NCBI GenBank assembly: GCA_002390455.1
Contig: DGPN01000025.1
Span: 1 to 41,587 of the forward strand
Source: Flavobacteriaceae bacterium UBA4439
GTDB lineage: Bacteria; Bacteroidota; Bacteroidia; Flavobacteriales; Flavobacteriaceae
Length of the DNA stretch: 41,587 nucleotides
Direction: 5' to 3'
A program made the position numbers and the translations under genes. Positions 33,375 through 41,587 of the stretch are shown here, piece by piece. Below the pieces are notes generated by a model. It saw only the letters and a list, made by a program, of their open reading frames with translations. It did no database searches and was not told the DNA's origin. The number at the start of each line of letters is the position of its first letter. Position 1 is the first letter of the stretch.

Positions 33375-34376
33375 TTAAACAGCAAATATCTTGACCAATA
33401 GATCTTGAATAATATGTAAATGATTGCTTGATTTAACCCCTACTCCTTTGCTTTTTAGATCAGCCTCCAGTATCAGTGTAATGGCTTTACTTGCTTGTTT
33501 GAGACTAAACTTTTTAGAAGCATATTCAAAATCTCTGACAAAATACGGACTGATCCCTAACAAAGAAACCGCTTTTGATTTATCTCCTAAACCATGATAC
33601 AACAATAGCTTTCTGAAAAAATTATAAAAGCCAGAGATGGTCAATACCAGAGGATGGTTTTTAGGGTTTTCAGCCATGTATTTTACAATTTTGGTACATT
33701 GAAGAAAATCACGTTTACCAACGGCATTGTATAATTCGAAATTGTTGTAGTCTTTACTGAAGCCCACATGTTTTTCTATAAGTTCAGGAGTGATTTGGGA
33801 GTGATCATCCAAAACGATTTTTAACTTCCCTATTTCTTTTTCGATTTTACTTAAATCGTTCCCCAAAGCTTCGGATAAAATTTGAAGGGTCTTGGCATCA
33901 ATTTTGAACTGGGCTTCCTGCAGTCGATCTCTAATCCACTGCCCCACTTGATTGTCATACAAGGTTTTGGTCTCGAGCAGTGCACCTAACTTTTTGGCGG
34001 CTTTGTAAAGTTTTTTTCTTTTGTCAAAAGCTTTGTACTTAAAGCAAAAAACAATGATTGTTTGCATTTGGGGCTGTGAAAGATAATCGGCAATCAAATC
34101 GGTTGATTTGTCCAAATGCTGTGCTTCTCTAACCACAACCAAATGATGCGAAGCCAGAAGAGGAAACCGCTTGGCGGTTTCGATGATCTGATGCTCTTCA
34201 ACCTCTTTGCCATAAAATAAGGAATAATCGAAAGAACGAGAGGCCTCGTCAGTTATTTTTTCAGTGATTTTAGCCTCAAGACGATCGATAAAATAAGGCT
34301 CTGTACCCGATAAGAGGTAGAAAGGTTTATATTCTCCCCGATCTACAGAAGACATTAGCTGATTAAATTCCTGCAT
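33375..34376 (-). CDS. holA: DNA polymerase III subunit delta
   Basis: HolA is the delta subunit of the clamp loader that opens the sliding clamp during replication. The 333-residue protein has the typical start (GEYKPFYLLSGTEPYFIDRL), the VVVREAQHLDK segment, the FCFKYKAFDKRKKLYKA region and the C-terminal collar domain (LSKIEKEIGKL, PLVLTISGFYNFFRKLLLYHGL). No Walker A is expected in delta. It converges with the E1 gene two bases away and is divergent from the HsdR_N-like gene, with a 14-base inverted repeat between them. Confidence 0.93.
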   Translation of the reverse strand: MQEFNQLMSSVDRGEYKPFYLLSGTEPYFIDRLEAKITEKITDEASRSFDYSLFYGKEVEEHQIIETAKRFPLLASHHLVVVREAQHLDKSTDLIADYLSQPQMQTIIVFCFKYKAFDKRKKLYKAAKKLGALLETKTLYDNQVGQWIRDRLQEAQFKIDAKTLQILSEALGNDLSKIEKEIGKLKIVLDDHSQITPELIEKHVGFSKDYNNFELYNAVGKRDFLQCTKIVKYMAENPKNHPLVLTISGFYNFFRKLLLYHGLGDKSKAVSLLGISPYFVRDFEYASKKFSLKQASKAITLILEADLKSKGVGVKSSNHLHIIQDLLVKIFAV

Positions 34377-34389
34377 CCTTAAAAATTAT

Positions 34390-34403
34390 ATGCAATTTTG
34401 CAT
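34390..34403. repeat. Inverted repeat between divergent holA and HsdR_N-like gene
   Basis: ATGCAATTTTGCAT has perfect 6-base arms (ATGCAA / TTGCAT) around a TT centre. It lies in the 28-base gap between the two divergent start codons (34376 and 34405), so it must overlap promoter elements of both genes. It could bind a regulator, or be a chance feature of a TTTG promoter box. Confidence 0.35.
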
Positions 34404-34404
34404 T

Positions 34405-34857
34405 ATGGAAAAACTCAATTTTCCCGAATTCGATTTCTCGTTTAAAAGTAAGGAAAATAAAACCTTTATATTCGACCCGATCAGAAAAAAATGGTTGGTT
34501 TTAACCCCTGAAGAATGGGTACGACAACATTGTATCCAATTTCTGTTGAAAATCAAAAACATCCCGTTTGGGTATATTCAAGTAGAGAAAAAATTAAATG
34601 TCAATCATACCGAAAAAAGGTATGATTTGGTGGTTTTCAAACCTGACCATTCCATTGATCTTTTGGTGGAATGCAAAGCTCCCAGTATAAATATTACTCA
34701 AAAAACATTTGATCAAATCGCCCGATACAATTCCGTCTTAAAAAGTGAGTATCTTATGCTGACCAATGGTATAAATCACTTTTTTTGTAAAATGGATTTT
34801 CAAAAAGGAAAATATATTTTTTTACAAGACTTACCCTTTTACAACTATAGTCAATGA
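34405..34857 (+). CDS. Stand-alone HsdR N-terminal domain protein, PD-(D/E)XK nuclease fold
   Basis: The 150-residue protein matches the type I restriction enzyme R-subunit N-terminal domain family (HSDR_N_2), seen in Bacteroidota as a single-domain protein. The PD-(D/E)XK core is visible: KRYDLVVFKPDHS supplies the aspartate and LLVECKAPS the ExK. TFDQIARYNSVLKS and YLMLTNGINHFFCKM complete the fold. There is no helicase, HsdM or HsdS gene, so it is not a restriction system here; its role is unknown. I chose the second ATG (34405), giving MEKLNFPEF. Its stop overlaps the glycosyltransferase start (ATGA). Confidence 0.87.
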   Translation: MEKLNFPEFDFSFKSKENKTFIFDPIRKKWLVLTPEEWVRQHCIQFLLKIKNIPFGYIQVEKKLNVNHTEKRYDLVVFKPDHSIDLLVECKAPSINITQKTFDQIARYNSVLKSEYLMLTNGINHFFCKMDFQKGKYIFLQDLPFYNYSQ

Positions 34858-35834
34858 AATCGATTGCTATTGCCATATTGAATTGGAATGGGGAACACCT
34901 TCTAAAACGTTTTCTTAAGGATGTTGTGGACAACAGTCCAGAAGCTGCGGTTTATCTGATTGATAATGCATCCACAGACGAATCGGTTGATTATGTTAAA
35001 AAAGACCACCCAACAGTAAGCATTATTTTATTGGAAGAAAACTATGGATATGCTGGGGGGTACAATAGAGGATTAGTGGCTCTTAAAGAGGATATTATTT
35101 GCCTACTCAACAATGATGTTATGGTAAAGCCTGGGTGGTTATCTCCAGTTTTGGATCATTTCGATAAGCATCCTAAAACTGCCATTGCTCAACCTCATAT
35201 CATGGATTTGAATGAGCCTCATAAATTTGAATATGCAGGAGCAGCTGGTGGATTTATTGACCGTTTGGGCTATCCCTATTGTAGAGGAAGGGTTTTCAAC
35301 GAATTGGAGGAAGACCTTGGACAATACGACAAGGATGAAAAAATATTCTGGGCCAGTGGAGCCTGTTTTTTTATAAGAAAGAAAGATTTTAAATCCCTCA
35401 AAGGTTTTGATGAAGATTTTTTCGCCCATATGGAGGAAATTGATTTATGTTGGCGGGCATTTCAACAAGGTCTAGAAGTCTTTTCCTTAAGTAAAGCTAA
35501 GGTATTTCATTTGGGAGGAGGAACATTAAAACCGTCTCCTCGTAAGGTTTATCTAAATTTCAGAAATTCCCTTTATCTTTTACTCAAAAATTTACCTGAT
35601 AAGAGAAGGATTAGACTTTTTGAACGCTTACTTTGGGACGGGATTGCGGTATTTTATTTTATTTTAAAATTAAATTTTTCAAATGCTTTTGCTGTGGTAA
35701 GAGCACATTATTCATTTTATGCGAATTATAGTAAAATAAAGCGAAAGCGCATTAATCAAAATCAATTTATTTACTATTACACTGAACCTTGTTTACCTTT
35801 TCGTTATTTTTTTCTTAAAAAAAAGATTTTTTGA
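34854..35834 (+). CDS. Glycosyltransferase family 2
   Basis: The 326-residue GT-A fold enzyme has the GT2 pattern: AIAILNWNGEHLLKRFL at the N-terminus, LIDNASTDESVDY, NYGYAGGYNRGL and the nucleotide-sugar site LLNNDVMVKPGWL. The acceptor region has WASGACFFIRKKDF and GFDEDFFAHMEEIDLCWRA. It resembles rhamnosyl-like transferases of cell-surface glycan assembly; donor and acceptor cannot be fixed. The C-terminal 80 residues are basic and hydrophobic, suggesting membrane association. The start overlaps the HsdR_N-like gene by four bases, so the two are translationally coupled. Confidence 0.92.
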   Translation: MKSIAIAILNWNGEHLLKRFLKDVVDNSPEAAVYLIDNASTDESVDYVKKDHPTVSIILLEENYGYAGGYNRGLVALKEDIICLLNNDVMVKPGWLSPVLDHFDKHPKTAIAQPHIMDLNEPHKFEYAGAAGGFIDRLGYPYCRGRVFNELEEDLGQYDKDEKIFWASGACFFIRKKDFKSLKGFDEDFFAHMEEIDLCWRAFQQGLEVFSLSKAKVFHLGGGTLKPSPRKVYLNFRNSLYLLLKNLPDKRRIRLFERLLWDGIAVFYFILKLNFSNAFAVVRAHYSFYANYSKIKRKRINQNQFIYYYTEPCLPFRYFFLKKKIF

Positions 35835-35902
35835 ATGTAGGCGTCTTTTTTTTTGGTTTTTATGCTATTTTTACCATTCTAATCTCAACTTTAAAAATTA
35901 AA

Positions 35903-36748
35903 ATGAAAAAATATCTTGTAATTACAGTCATTGTTGCTGCTCTTCTTTCGTCTTGCGTATCTCAAAAGAAATACACCGAATTGGAGTCTCTTCAACAAAA
36001 CACAAAAGGTTTGTTGGATAGCGCTACCGTAAAATTGAACACTTGTAATGAGGAAAAAGAAGCTGCTGAAGCTCGTTTGGCCTCTTTGCAAGAAAGGGTT
36101 GATTTCCTTCAGGCCAACAACCAAGACCTTATAAATAACATTGGAAACTTAACTACGCTCTCTCAAAAAGGTGCTGAAAATCTTGAAATGTCCTTGGAAA
36201 GTATGAAGGAAAAAGATGTTAGAATTCAGTCTATGCAGGATGCCGTAACCAAAAAAGACTCTGTCACCCTTGCATTGGTCACCAGCCTCAAAGGTGTTTT
36301 GGGTAATATGAGTGATGATGATATCGAAATTAATGTAGAAAAAGGTGTCGTTTACGTCTCCATTTCTGACAAACTATTGTTCCGAAGCGGTAGTCATTCG
36401 GTTACTCAAAAAGCTAAGGAAGTTTTAGGTAAAGTTGCCAAAGTGGTAAACGATAAACCTGATATCGAATTTATGGTAGAAGGACATACTGATAACCTTC
36501 CGATCAAAATTGATGGAATTGAAGACAACTGGGATTTGAGTGTCAAACGCGCTACATCAGTTGTTAGAATCCTCCAAAAAGACTATGGTGTAAGCCCTGA
36601 AAGAATGACGGCTGCGGGACGTAGTTATTACATTCCTCTTGTGGACAATGACAATGCTGCCAACAGAGCCAGAAACAGAAGAACACGTATTGTTGTTCTT
36701 CCAAAACTTGATCAATTCTACGATTTGATTCAACAAGGTATGAAATAA
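35903..36748 (+). CDS. OmpA-family lipoprotein
   Basis: The 281-residue protein starts at ATG 35903 with a lipoprotein signal ending in ALLSSC (Cys18). Residues about 25-120 are a coiled coil (EEKEAAEARLASLQERVDFL), and about 155-270 form an OmpA peptidoglycan-binding domain: VYVSISDKLLFRSGSHSV, FMVEGHTDNLPI, NWDLSVKRATSVVRIL and ANRARNRRTRIVVLP. It would tether the outer membrane to peptidoglycan. An upstream TTG at 35831 is in frame but would precede the signal peptide by 24 residues, so it is rejected. A strong bidirectional terminator follows. Confidence 0.93.
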   Translation: MKKYLVITVIVAALLSSCVSQKKYTELESLQQNTKGLLDSATVKLNTCNEEKEAAEARLASLQERVDFLQANNQDLINNIGNLTTLSQKGAENLEMSLESMKEKDVRIQSMQDAVTKKDSVTLALVTSLKGVLGNMSDDDIEINVEKGVVYVSISDKLLFRSGSHSVTQKAKEVLGKVAKVVNDKPDIEFMVEGHTDNLPIKIDGIEDNWDLSVKRATSVVRILQKDYGVSPERMTAAGRSYYIPLVDNDNAANRARNRRTRIVVLPKLDQFYDLIQQGMK

Positions 36749-36770
36749 GAAACCGTAAAGGTTTTTATAT

Positions 36771-36803
36771 AAAAACATCCGCCAATGGCGGATGTTTTTT
36801 TTT
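36771..36803. terminator. Bidirectional rho-independent terminator
   Basis: A perfect 9-bp stem ACATCCGCC / GGCGGATGT with loop AAT (36775-36795) is flanked by A's on the left and nine T's on the right. It lies between the convergent OmpA and Sua5-like genes and can end transcripts from both sides. Confidence 0.92.
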
Positions 36804-37419
36804 ACAACAAATCCAAATCTCCTTTGCCTTCTCTAATTATTTCTAGAGAGCCATCACAAAGATCAACTACCGTAGATGGAACATTCCCACCAAAGCCGTC
36901 ATCTAACAGAAAATCAATCCTACTTTCCCAACGCTCGTAAATTACATCAGGATCGGTAGTGTAGTCCAATATTTGGTCGTGATCGTGCAATGAAGTTGTA
37001 ATCAAAGGAGCTTTGAGTAAATCCATCAATGCCTCCAATATCGGATGTTGGGCCATTCTGATGCCTATTGATTTGCGTTTTTCGAAGGGTTTGTCAAGTT
37101 TTAAACAAGGGAGAATAAATGTATAAGGCCCAGGCAAACAGCGTTTTAATATTTTGAAAGTAGCATTGTCCAAAGGTTTTACGTAACGGGACAAATCACT
37201 GAAGTCTCTCATAAAAAAACTAAAGGGGGCTTTGTCTAATTTGACCTCTTTGATGGATGCCAGCCGTTGTAGCCCCTTCAAATTATTACTTAAACAGCCT
37301 AAAGCATAAACTGTATCGGTAGGATATATAATCAATCCACCTTGGTCCAATGTATCAGCAACTTTATTTAAAAATTTGAGATTGGGTTTAGATCCGTAGA
37401 ATTTTAAGAGTTCTGCCAT
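36802..37419 (-). CDS. Sua5/YciO/YrdC-family protein (threonylcarbamoyl-AMP synthase type)
   Basis: The 205-residue protein has the YrdC fold signatures GGLIIYPTDTVYALGC near residue 28, RLASIKEVKLDKAPFSF and the PGPYTFIL strand, with SIGIRMAQHPI and PSTVVDL further on. YrdC/TsaC enzymes make threonylcarbamoyl-AMP for the t6A modification of tRNA. YciO-like paralogues have uncertain function, and the unusual SIKEVKLDKAPF (rather than KxR-type KRP) together with length may point to the YciO branch. Its start codon shares a base with the uvrD stop (TAATG), so it is coupled to the helicase gene. Confidence 0.88.
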   Translation of the reverse strand: MAELLKFYGSKPNLKFLNKVADTLDQGGLIIYPTDTVYALGCLSNNLKGLQRLASIKEVKLDKAPFSFFMRDFSDLSRYVKPLDNATFKILKRCLPGPYTFILPCLKLDKPFEKRKSIGIRMAQHPILEALMDLLKAPLITTSLHDHDQILDYTTDPDVIYERWESRIDFLLDDGFGGNVPSTVVDLCDGSLEIIREGKGDLDLL

Positions 37420-39755
37420 TAACTTTTGATTTTGAGTTTGGCAAAACGCAACAGTAAATGTTTTTGTCCTACCCCTCTAAAATCAATCAAAGCCTTTTTG
37501 TCGTTGCCCTTTCCTTCTATAGAGACGACTTTTCCATAGCCAAAGCGGTCGTGCTCGACCGTCACACCCTCTTCGAGCTGCAAAATTTGAGGAGAAATAG
37601 CAACTTGTTGTGCCGTTTCTGAGGCATTGATCTTCCTCAGTTTTCCCAATTGATTTTGACTGGGAGCAGTATTGACCTTGGTAGGTTGAGGCTTTTGGGG
37701 TACTTTCTTTTGAGGGGCGTCAAATCCTCCAAAAATTCCTTTGTCGATCATGGGTTTAAAGACATAGTCATCTTTGGGGATTATATATTCCAAATACTTC
37801 TCATCCATTTCCTCAATAAAACGACTGGGTTCTGCATCTACCAGCTTACCCCATCTATAACGTGTAAGGGTATAGGTCATAATGGCTTTTTGTTCTGCTC
37901 GAGTTAGGGCAACATAAAACAGCCTTCGTTCTTCTTCTAACTCACTGCGCGTATTTAGGCTCAAAGCAGAGGGAAACAAGTCCTCCTCCAAGCCTACGAT
38001 AAAGACTACAGGAAACTCCAAACCTTTGGAAAGGTGAATGGTCATCAAATAGACACAATCCACGTCACTGTCTTTTTCATTGTCAAAATCAGTTGCCAGA
38101 GCAACATCCTCCAGAAACTCAGATAAGCTCCCTGTGGCATCTGCCAATTCTCTTTGTCCTTCTACAAAATCCCGAATACCATTGAGCAATTCCTCAATAT
38201 TCTCAACTTTGGAAACCCCTTCTGGTGTTCCGTCTTTCTTTAATTCCAGTACAAATCCACTCTTTTTGGTTACCAAGTCGGCAATTTCAAAAGCATTGCT
38301 CTTTTGATTTTCGATTTGAAGACTTAAAATTAAGTTGACAAAACCTTCAAGTTTCTTTAAGGTTCCTGCATTTAGGGACAAATTCAATTGAGCCGCCTTT
38401 TGAAGGGTTTCAAAAAGAGACATTTCATTGTTTTTTGCTCCGATGATCAATTTGTCTAAGGTAGCCTGACCGATTCCCCTAGCGGGATAGTTGATGACTC
38501 TTTTTAGGCATTCTTCATCTTTGGGATTTACGATCAATCTCAAATAGGCCACCAGGTCTTTTATCTCTTTTCTTTGATAGAAAGAGAGCCCTCCGTAGAT
38601 GCGGTAGGGAATATCTCGCTTTCTAAGGGCGTCTTCTATTGCTCGCGACTGGGCATTGGTTCGATACAAAATGGCAAACTCTTTATTTTGACGTTGCTCT
38701 TGCATTTTCATCTCAAAAATCTGGGAAGCGACTTCCCTACCCTCATCGGCATCTGTCGTACATCTTTGTATTTTGATCTTACTGCCCTCTACATTTGACG
38801 TCCAAACGACCTTTTCTATTTTGTTTTTATTGTGACTAATAATTGAATTGGCAGCATTGACAATATTTTTGGTGGAACGGTAATTTTGTTCTAATCGGTA
38901 CAACTTTACATCGTGATAATCTTTTTGAAAATTCAAAATGTTATTTATGTTGGCCCCACGAAAACCATAAATGCTTTGCGCATCATCTCCAACCACACAA
39001 ATGTTTTGAAATTTATCCGATAAAGCTCTGACAATCAAATACTGAGAGTGATTGGTGTCTTGGTACTCATCAACCAGTATATAACGAAAACGATCTTGAT
39101 ATTTGGCCAATACTTGGGGATGCATATTCAATAACTCATTAGTTTTGAGTAATAAGTCATCGAAATCCATCGCTCCTGCCTTAAAACATCGATCTACGTA
39201 TTCTTTGTAAATCTCCCCAATTTTCGGACGACGAGACATGGCGTCAGCCTCCTGTAAGTCTGGATCGTTGTGATAAGCTTTAACGGTGATTAAGCTGTTT
39301 TTAAATGAAGAAATACGGTTCCGAATTTGTTTGAACTTATAAATATCCTTGTCCAAGCCCATTTCTTTGATGATGGAGGCGATCAGTCGATTGCTGTCTT
39401 GAGTATCATAAATGGTAAAATCTCTTGGAAAACCTAATTTATCGGCTTCCTGCCGCAGTATCCTTGCAAAAACGGAATGAAAAGTTCCCATCCACAGATT
39501 TTTGGCCTCCCCCTCTCCTACCAACTCCGCAATCCTGGCTTTCATCTCTCGCGATGCTTTATTGGTGAAAGTCAATGAAAGTATTGAAAAAGCATCCACC
39601 CCTTGTAGCATCAAATGGGCAATTCGATAAGTCAATACCCGTGTTTTTCCAGATCCAGCTCCGGCGATAACCATCAGCGGGCCATCCTTGTGCAGTACAG
39701 GTTCCAACTGGGTTTCGTTGAGTTCTTTAAGATAATCTGTAGGTATTTCGTTCAC
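37419..39755 (-). CDS. uvrD: UvrD/PcrA-type ATP-dependent DNA helicase
   Basis: The 778-residue superfamily 1A helicase has all main motifs: Q-motif LNETQLEPV, Walker A GAGSGKT (Lys37), motif II LVDEYQDTNHSQ, motif III VVGDDAQSIYGFRGA, motif IV LEQNYRSTKNI, motif V TIHLSKGLEFPVVFIVG and motif VI LFYVALTRAEQ. The C-terminal tail (about 700-778) has the PcrA-type beta-barrel VEHDRFGYGKVVSIEGKG that contacts RNA polymerase in relatives. It acts in repair and at stalled forks. The start is GTG at 39755; ATG one base upstream is followed directly by a stop in its frame. The Sua5-like gene follows. Confidence 0.95.
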   Translation of the reverse strand: MNEIPTDYLKELNETQLEPVLHKDGPLMVIAGAGSGKTRVLTYRIAHLMLQGVDAFSILSLTFTNKASREMKARIAELVGEGEAKNLWMGTFHSVFARILRQEADKLGFPRDFTIYDTQDSNRLIASIIKEMGLDKDIYKFKQIRNRISSFKNSLITVKAYHNDPDLQEADAMSRRPKIGEIYKEYVDRCFKAGAMDFDDLLLKTNELLNMHPQVLAKYQDRFRYILVDEYQDTNHSQYLIVRALSDKFQNICVVGDDAQSIYGFRGANINNILNFQKDYHDVKLYRLEQNYRSTKNIVNAANSIISHNKNKIEKVVWTSNVEGSKIKIQRCTTDADEGREVASQIFEMKMQEQRQNKEFAILYRTNAQSRAIEDALRKRDIPYRIYGGLSFYQRKEIKDLVAYLRLIVNPKDEECLKRVINYPARGIGQATLDKLIIGAKNNEMSLFETLQKAAQLNLSLNAGTLKKLEGFVNLILSLQIENQKSNAFEIADLVTKKSGFVLELKKDGTPEGVSKVENIEELLNGIRDFVEGQRELADATGSLSEFLEDVALATDFDNEKDSDVDCVYLMTIHLSKGLEFPVVFIVGLEEDLFPSALSLNTRSELEEERRLFYVALTRAEQKAIMTYTLTRYRWGKLVDAEPSRFIEEMDEKYLEYIIPKDDYVFKPMIDKGIFGGFDAPQKKVPQKPQPTKVNTAPSQNQLGKLRKINASETAQQVAISPQILQLEEGVTVEHDRFGYGKVVSIEGKGNDKKALIDFRGVGQKHLLLRFAKLKIKS

Positions 39756-40035
39756 ATTTTAAAATTAACGCAATATTTAAATCCTTGATAATACAAATGA
39801 TTATAGTTATTCACACTTACCGAATAAAATCACTTGCTTAATTTATAACCTATACTCCAAAAACACCTTATGCGATTCATATTACCAATTAGGGTGGTTT
39901 TAAGAGAGAAGACCTACAGGAAATGAGAATCAATCTAATCTAAATTTTGAAAAAATTGATGAAGAGATTTATACGTTTATCAAAACAGATAATGATTCGG
40001 CAGTACAGGGAATTGAGTATTAAGGTTGCAATCCG
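39756..40035. other. Intergenic region with a short possible coding remnant
   Basis: The 280 bases between the GH43 and helicase genes contain no intact gene. A plus-strand frame at about 39904-40022 reads 39 codons between stops, including NFEKIDEEIYTFIKTDNDSA, ending in TAA. This looks protein-like but is too short to identify; it may be the 3' end of a lost gene or chance. The helicase promoter should lie near the left edge (TAATTTTA on the minus strand, one mismatch from TAnnTTTG). Confidence 0.3.
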
Positions 40036-41067
40036 TTAATGCCCCATTACCTTATTTGATTTGACCCCCTCGAAAGTCATCTTAACCTGTTTGATGGTTC
40101 CATCTTTATTAAACTCCAATTTATCAATACAAATCACCCTATGATCACGTCCCTCATTCGGAATAGGTCGTCTGTGATAAACAATATACCATTGATCGGT
40201 ATTGGGAGTATTGATTACTGAATTGTGACCAGCACCAGTGGCAATGTTTTTGTCAGACTCCAAAATAGTACCTACTCTATTGTAAGGCCCAGAAACTTTA
40301 TCCGCCATAGCATAAGCTACTTTATAGGTGTCGTTTCCCCAATTACCCTCAGACCACATAAAATAATAACTGTTTTTTCTTCTGAACACAAAGGGTCCCT
40401 CAACATAACCATCTGGAGTAATTTCTTTAAACAGCTGATCATTATCCCAAGGAATAAAACCTGTAAAGTCATCGTTTAACTGAGCCAGATTACAATGCCT
40501 CCAACCTCCATAAAACATATAATAAGTGCCATCGATATCTTTAAAGACAAATTGATCGATGGGTTGTGCTTCGTTATAAAATTGGTCTATAAGAGGCTTT
40601 CCAAGGTAATCTTTATATGGGCCTGAAGGTGCGTCCGCAACCGCTATTCCAATCCCTCCGTAATGGTTTATATTGTTTTTTTCATTCCAGTAAGGCCCTC
40701 CGGGTTTTTGAAGATCGTTTGCAGAAAAAAATAAATAGTAGAGATTGTTTTTTTCGATAATTGATGGAGCCCATATCGCCTGTTTAGCCCATTTGATTAC
40801 AGAAGTATCTAGGACTCTAGGGTGTTTTTCCCACTGAATCAAATCCTTTGATGAAAATGCATCCAAAAACACCTGATCTTCATATCGAGCAGAAAAGGTA
40901 GGGAATATCCAATACTGATCTCCAAACACCATCGCTTCAGGATCGGCATACCATCCCTTTACAATTGGATTTTTTGATGTTTTATCTGATTTACTTTTTT
41001 TTTCTAGGGAATTACAAGAAAAAATAGTACATACAATGAGAATAACAAGAGCCCTATTCAGAAGCAT
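40036..41067 (-). CDS. Glycoside hydrolase family 43 lipoprotein
   Basis: The 343-residue protein starts with a lipoprotein signal ending in TIFSC (Cys18). A five-bladed propeller of the GH43 type follows, with the three catalytic carboxylates: base Asp42 in GWYADPEAMVF, pKa-modulating Asp171 in PIDQFVFKDIDGTYYMFY, and acid Glu223 in VEGPFVFRRKNSYYF. The WAPSIIEKNNLYYLFFS motif (about 99) is also typical. GH43 enzymes are arabinanases, arabinofuranosidases, xylosidases or galactanases acting on plant or algal polysaccharide. The lipid anchor places it on the outer membrane or in the periplasm. No SusC/SusD pair is adjacent, so there is no visible utilisation locus. Confidence 0.93.
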   Translation of the reverse strand: MLLNRALVILIVCTIFSCNSLEKKSKSDKTSKNPIVKGWYADPEAMVFGDQYWIFPTFSARYEDQVFLDAFSSKDLIQWEKHPRVLDTSVIKWAKQAIWAPSIIEKNNLYYLFFSANDLQKPGGPYWNEKNNINHYGGIGIAVADAPSGPYKDYLGKPLIDQFYNEAQPIDQFVFKDIDGTYYMFYGGWRHCNLAQLNDDFTGFIPWDNDQLFKEITPDGYVEGPFVFRRKNSYYFMWSEGNWGNDTYKVAYAMADKVSGPYNRVGTILESDKNIATGAGHNSVINTPNTDQWYIVYHRRPIPNEGRDHRVICIDKLEFNKDGTIKQVKMTFEGVKSNKVMGH

Positions 41068-41119
41068 ACTATACTTAATATTTAATTAATATTATATATT
41101 CTTCAATAAATTACCCCCA

Positions 41120-41587
41120 CTATTCGAGAGTTAATTCTTGACTTTTTTGAGCGGCAAAGTCAAAACCTGCCTGCCACCAACTTTCCATTTTCTGTTTGTC
41201 GAAAATCAAGGAATTTGTTGTCAATACCGATGGAGTATAAAACAAATTAACCTTGGCATTATAATCTTCAGCCATCAATTTTCCGATTTTAACATTCTGA
41301 TACTGAATACGATCAGCCATAAATCCAAAGATGGTACTCAAAGCATCGAAAGGGTTTTTTGAGGGCATGCGGTTGATATGAGGAATCTCTGTATCCAATA
41401 AGATCGCATCGATTTCTTTTGCACCGCATCTCAAGGCCTCCTCAATAGGAATAATAGTACCCAAACCTCCGTCTCCATACTCACATCCATTTTTTGAAGT
41501 TAAAGTCATAAAAGGAATATAATTGCAAGAAATCCATATCCAATCCACAAAATCTCTGTAACTGCATTCACTCAACTTTTTATACTC
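41120..41587 (-). CDS. Patatin-like phospholipase, C-terminal part (5' end outside window)
   Basis: The frame is open to the window edge (reading EYKKLSEC inward), so the gene starts beyond 41587; the TTG at 41575 is internal. The visible 155 residues contain the catalytic Asp of the patatin Ser-Asp dyad in EYGDGGLGTIIPIEEALRCG, followed by EIDAILLDTE, typical of RssA-like bacterial patatins. The serine motif GxSxG must lie outside. Members hydrolyse acyl chains of lipids. The stop codon is at 41120, and 52 bases separate it from the GH43 gene on the same strand. Confidence 0.8.
   Translation of the reverse strand, partial: EYKKLSECSYRDFVDWIWISCNYIPFMTLTSKNGCEYGDGGLGTIIPIEEALRCGAKEIDAILLDTEIPHINRMPSKNPFDALSTIFGFMADRIQYQNVKIGKLMAEDYNAKVNLFYTPSVLTTNSLIFDKQKMESWWQAGFDFAAQKSQELTLE

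Noticed and set aside
34405..35834. A restriction-modification locus
   Set aside because: Only an HsdR N-terminal-like domain is present; there is no helicase, methylase or specificity gene nearby.
35831..35902. N-terminal extension of the OmpA lipoprotein from a TTG start
   Set aside because: It would bury the lipoprotein signal 24 residues inside the protein; the ATG at 35903 gives a normal signal peptide.
40036..41587. A polysaccharide utilisation locus
   Set aside because: A GH43 gene is present, but no SusC/SusD, regulator or second glycosidase is visible; the neighbour is a patatin-like lipase.

Overview
The window looks like a chromosomal segment of a member of the Bacteroidota, most likely a marine Flavobacteriaceae. 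The reasons are low to moderate GC, his operon order B-H-A-F-IE with a fused hisIE, lipoproteins with DUF4369/TlpA-type thioredoxin domains, a fused alpha/beta E1 dehydrogenase, MutS2 without an Smr domain, and repeated TAnnTTTG boxes (the Bacteroidota -7 promoter element) upstream of genes. Shine-Dalgarno sequences are weak or absent. No tRNA, rRNA, CRISPR array, insertion sequence or prophage gene was recognised, so this is mostly core housekeeping DNA.

Layout. 1-3708: 3' part of a histidine operon (hisB cut by the window edge, hisH, hisA, hisF, hisIE), packed with 1-base gaps or ATGA overlaps. 3792-4904: a DUF2461 gene and a small conserved gene of unknown function, convergent. 4905-5692: gene-poor DNA with what may be a decayed minus-strand gene. 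5693-6241: a TetR-family regulator bracketed by two near-identical palindromes. 6466-8885: a large lipoprotein gene interrupted by one in-frame TGA, followed by an intrinsic terminator. 9010-12574: SUI1/YciH-like factor, ung, mutS2 and a DCC-family thiol oxidoreductase. 12578-19569: a minus-strand run of an FAD/Fe-S 2-hydroxyacid dehydrogenase, a PhyH dioxygenase, a SAM methyltransferase, aroC and a dicarboxylate symporter. 19677-23754: TlpA-like lipoprotein, rhomboid protease, LpxL-type acyltransferase and glmM. 23879-30891: AcpH-like hydrolase, uvrA, a LOG-family nucleosidase and an M1-like protein that lacks the zinc motif. 30964-36748: fused E1 dehydrogenase, holA (minus), a lone HsdR_N/PD-(D/E)XK protein coupled to a GT2 glycosyltransferase, and an OmpA lipoprotein. 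36802-41587: a Sua5/YrdC protein coupled to a UvrD helicase, then a GH43 lipoprotein and the 3' part of a patatin-like gene cut by the window edge (all minus).

Functional themes are histidine and chorismate biosynthesis, DNA maintenance (ung, mutS2, uvrA, uvrD, holA) and envelope construction (lpxL, glmM, OmpA, GT2). No complete undescribed multi-gene system is evident. The best leads are the TGA-split lipoprotein, the orphan second operator downstream of the TetR gene, two genes with ATA or ATC where an ATG is expected, and the M1-like pseudo-peptidase with a probable C-terminal barrel.
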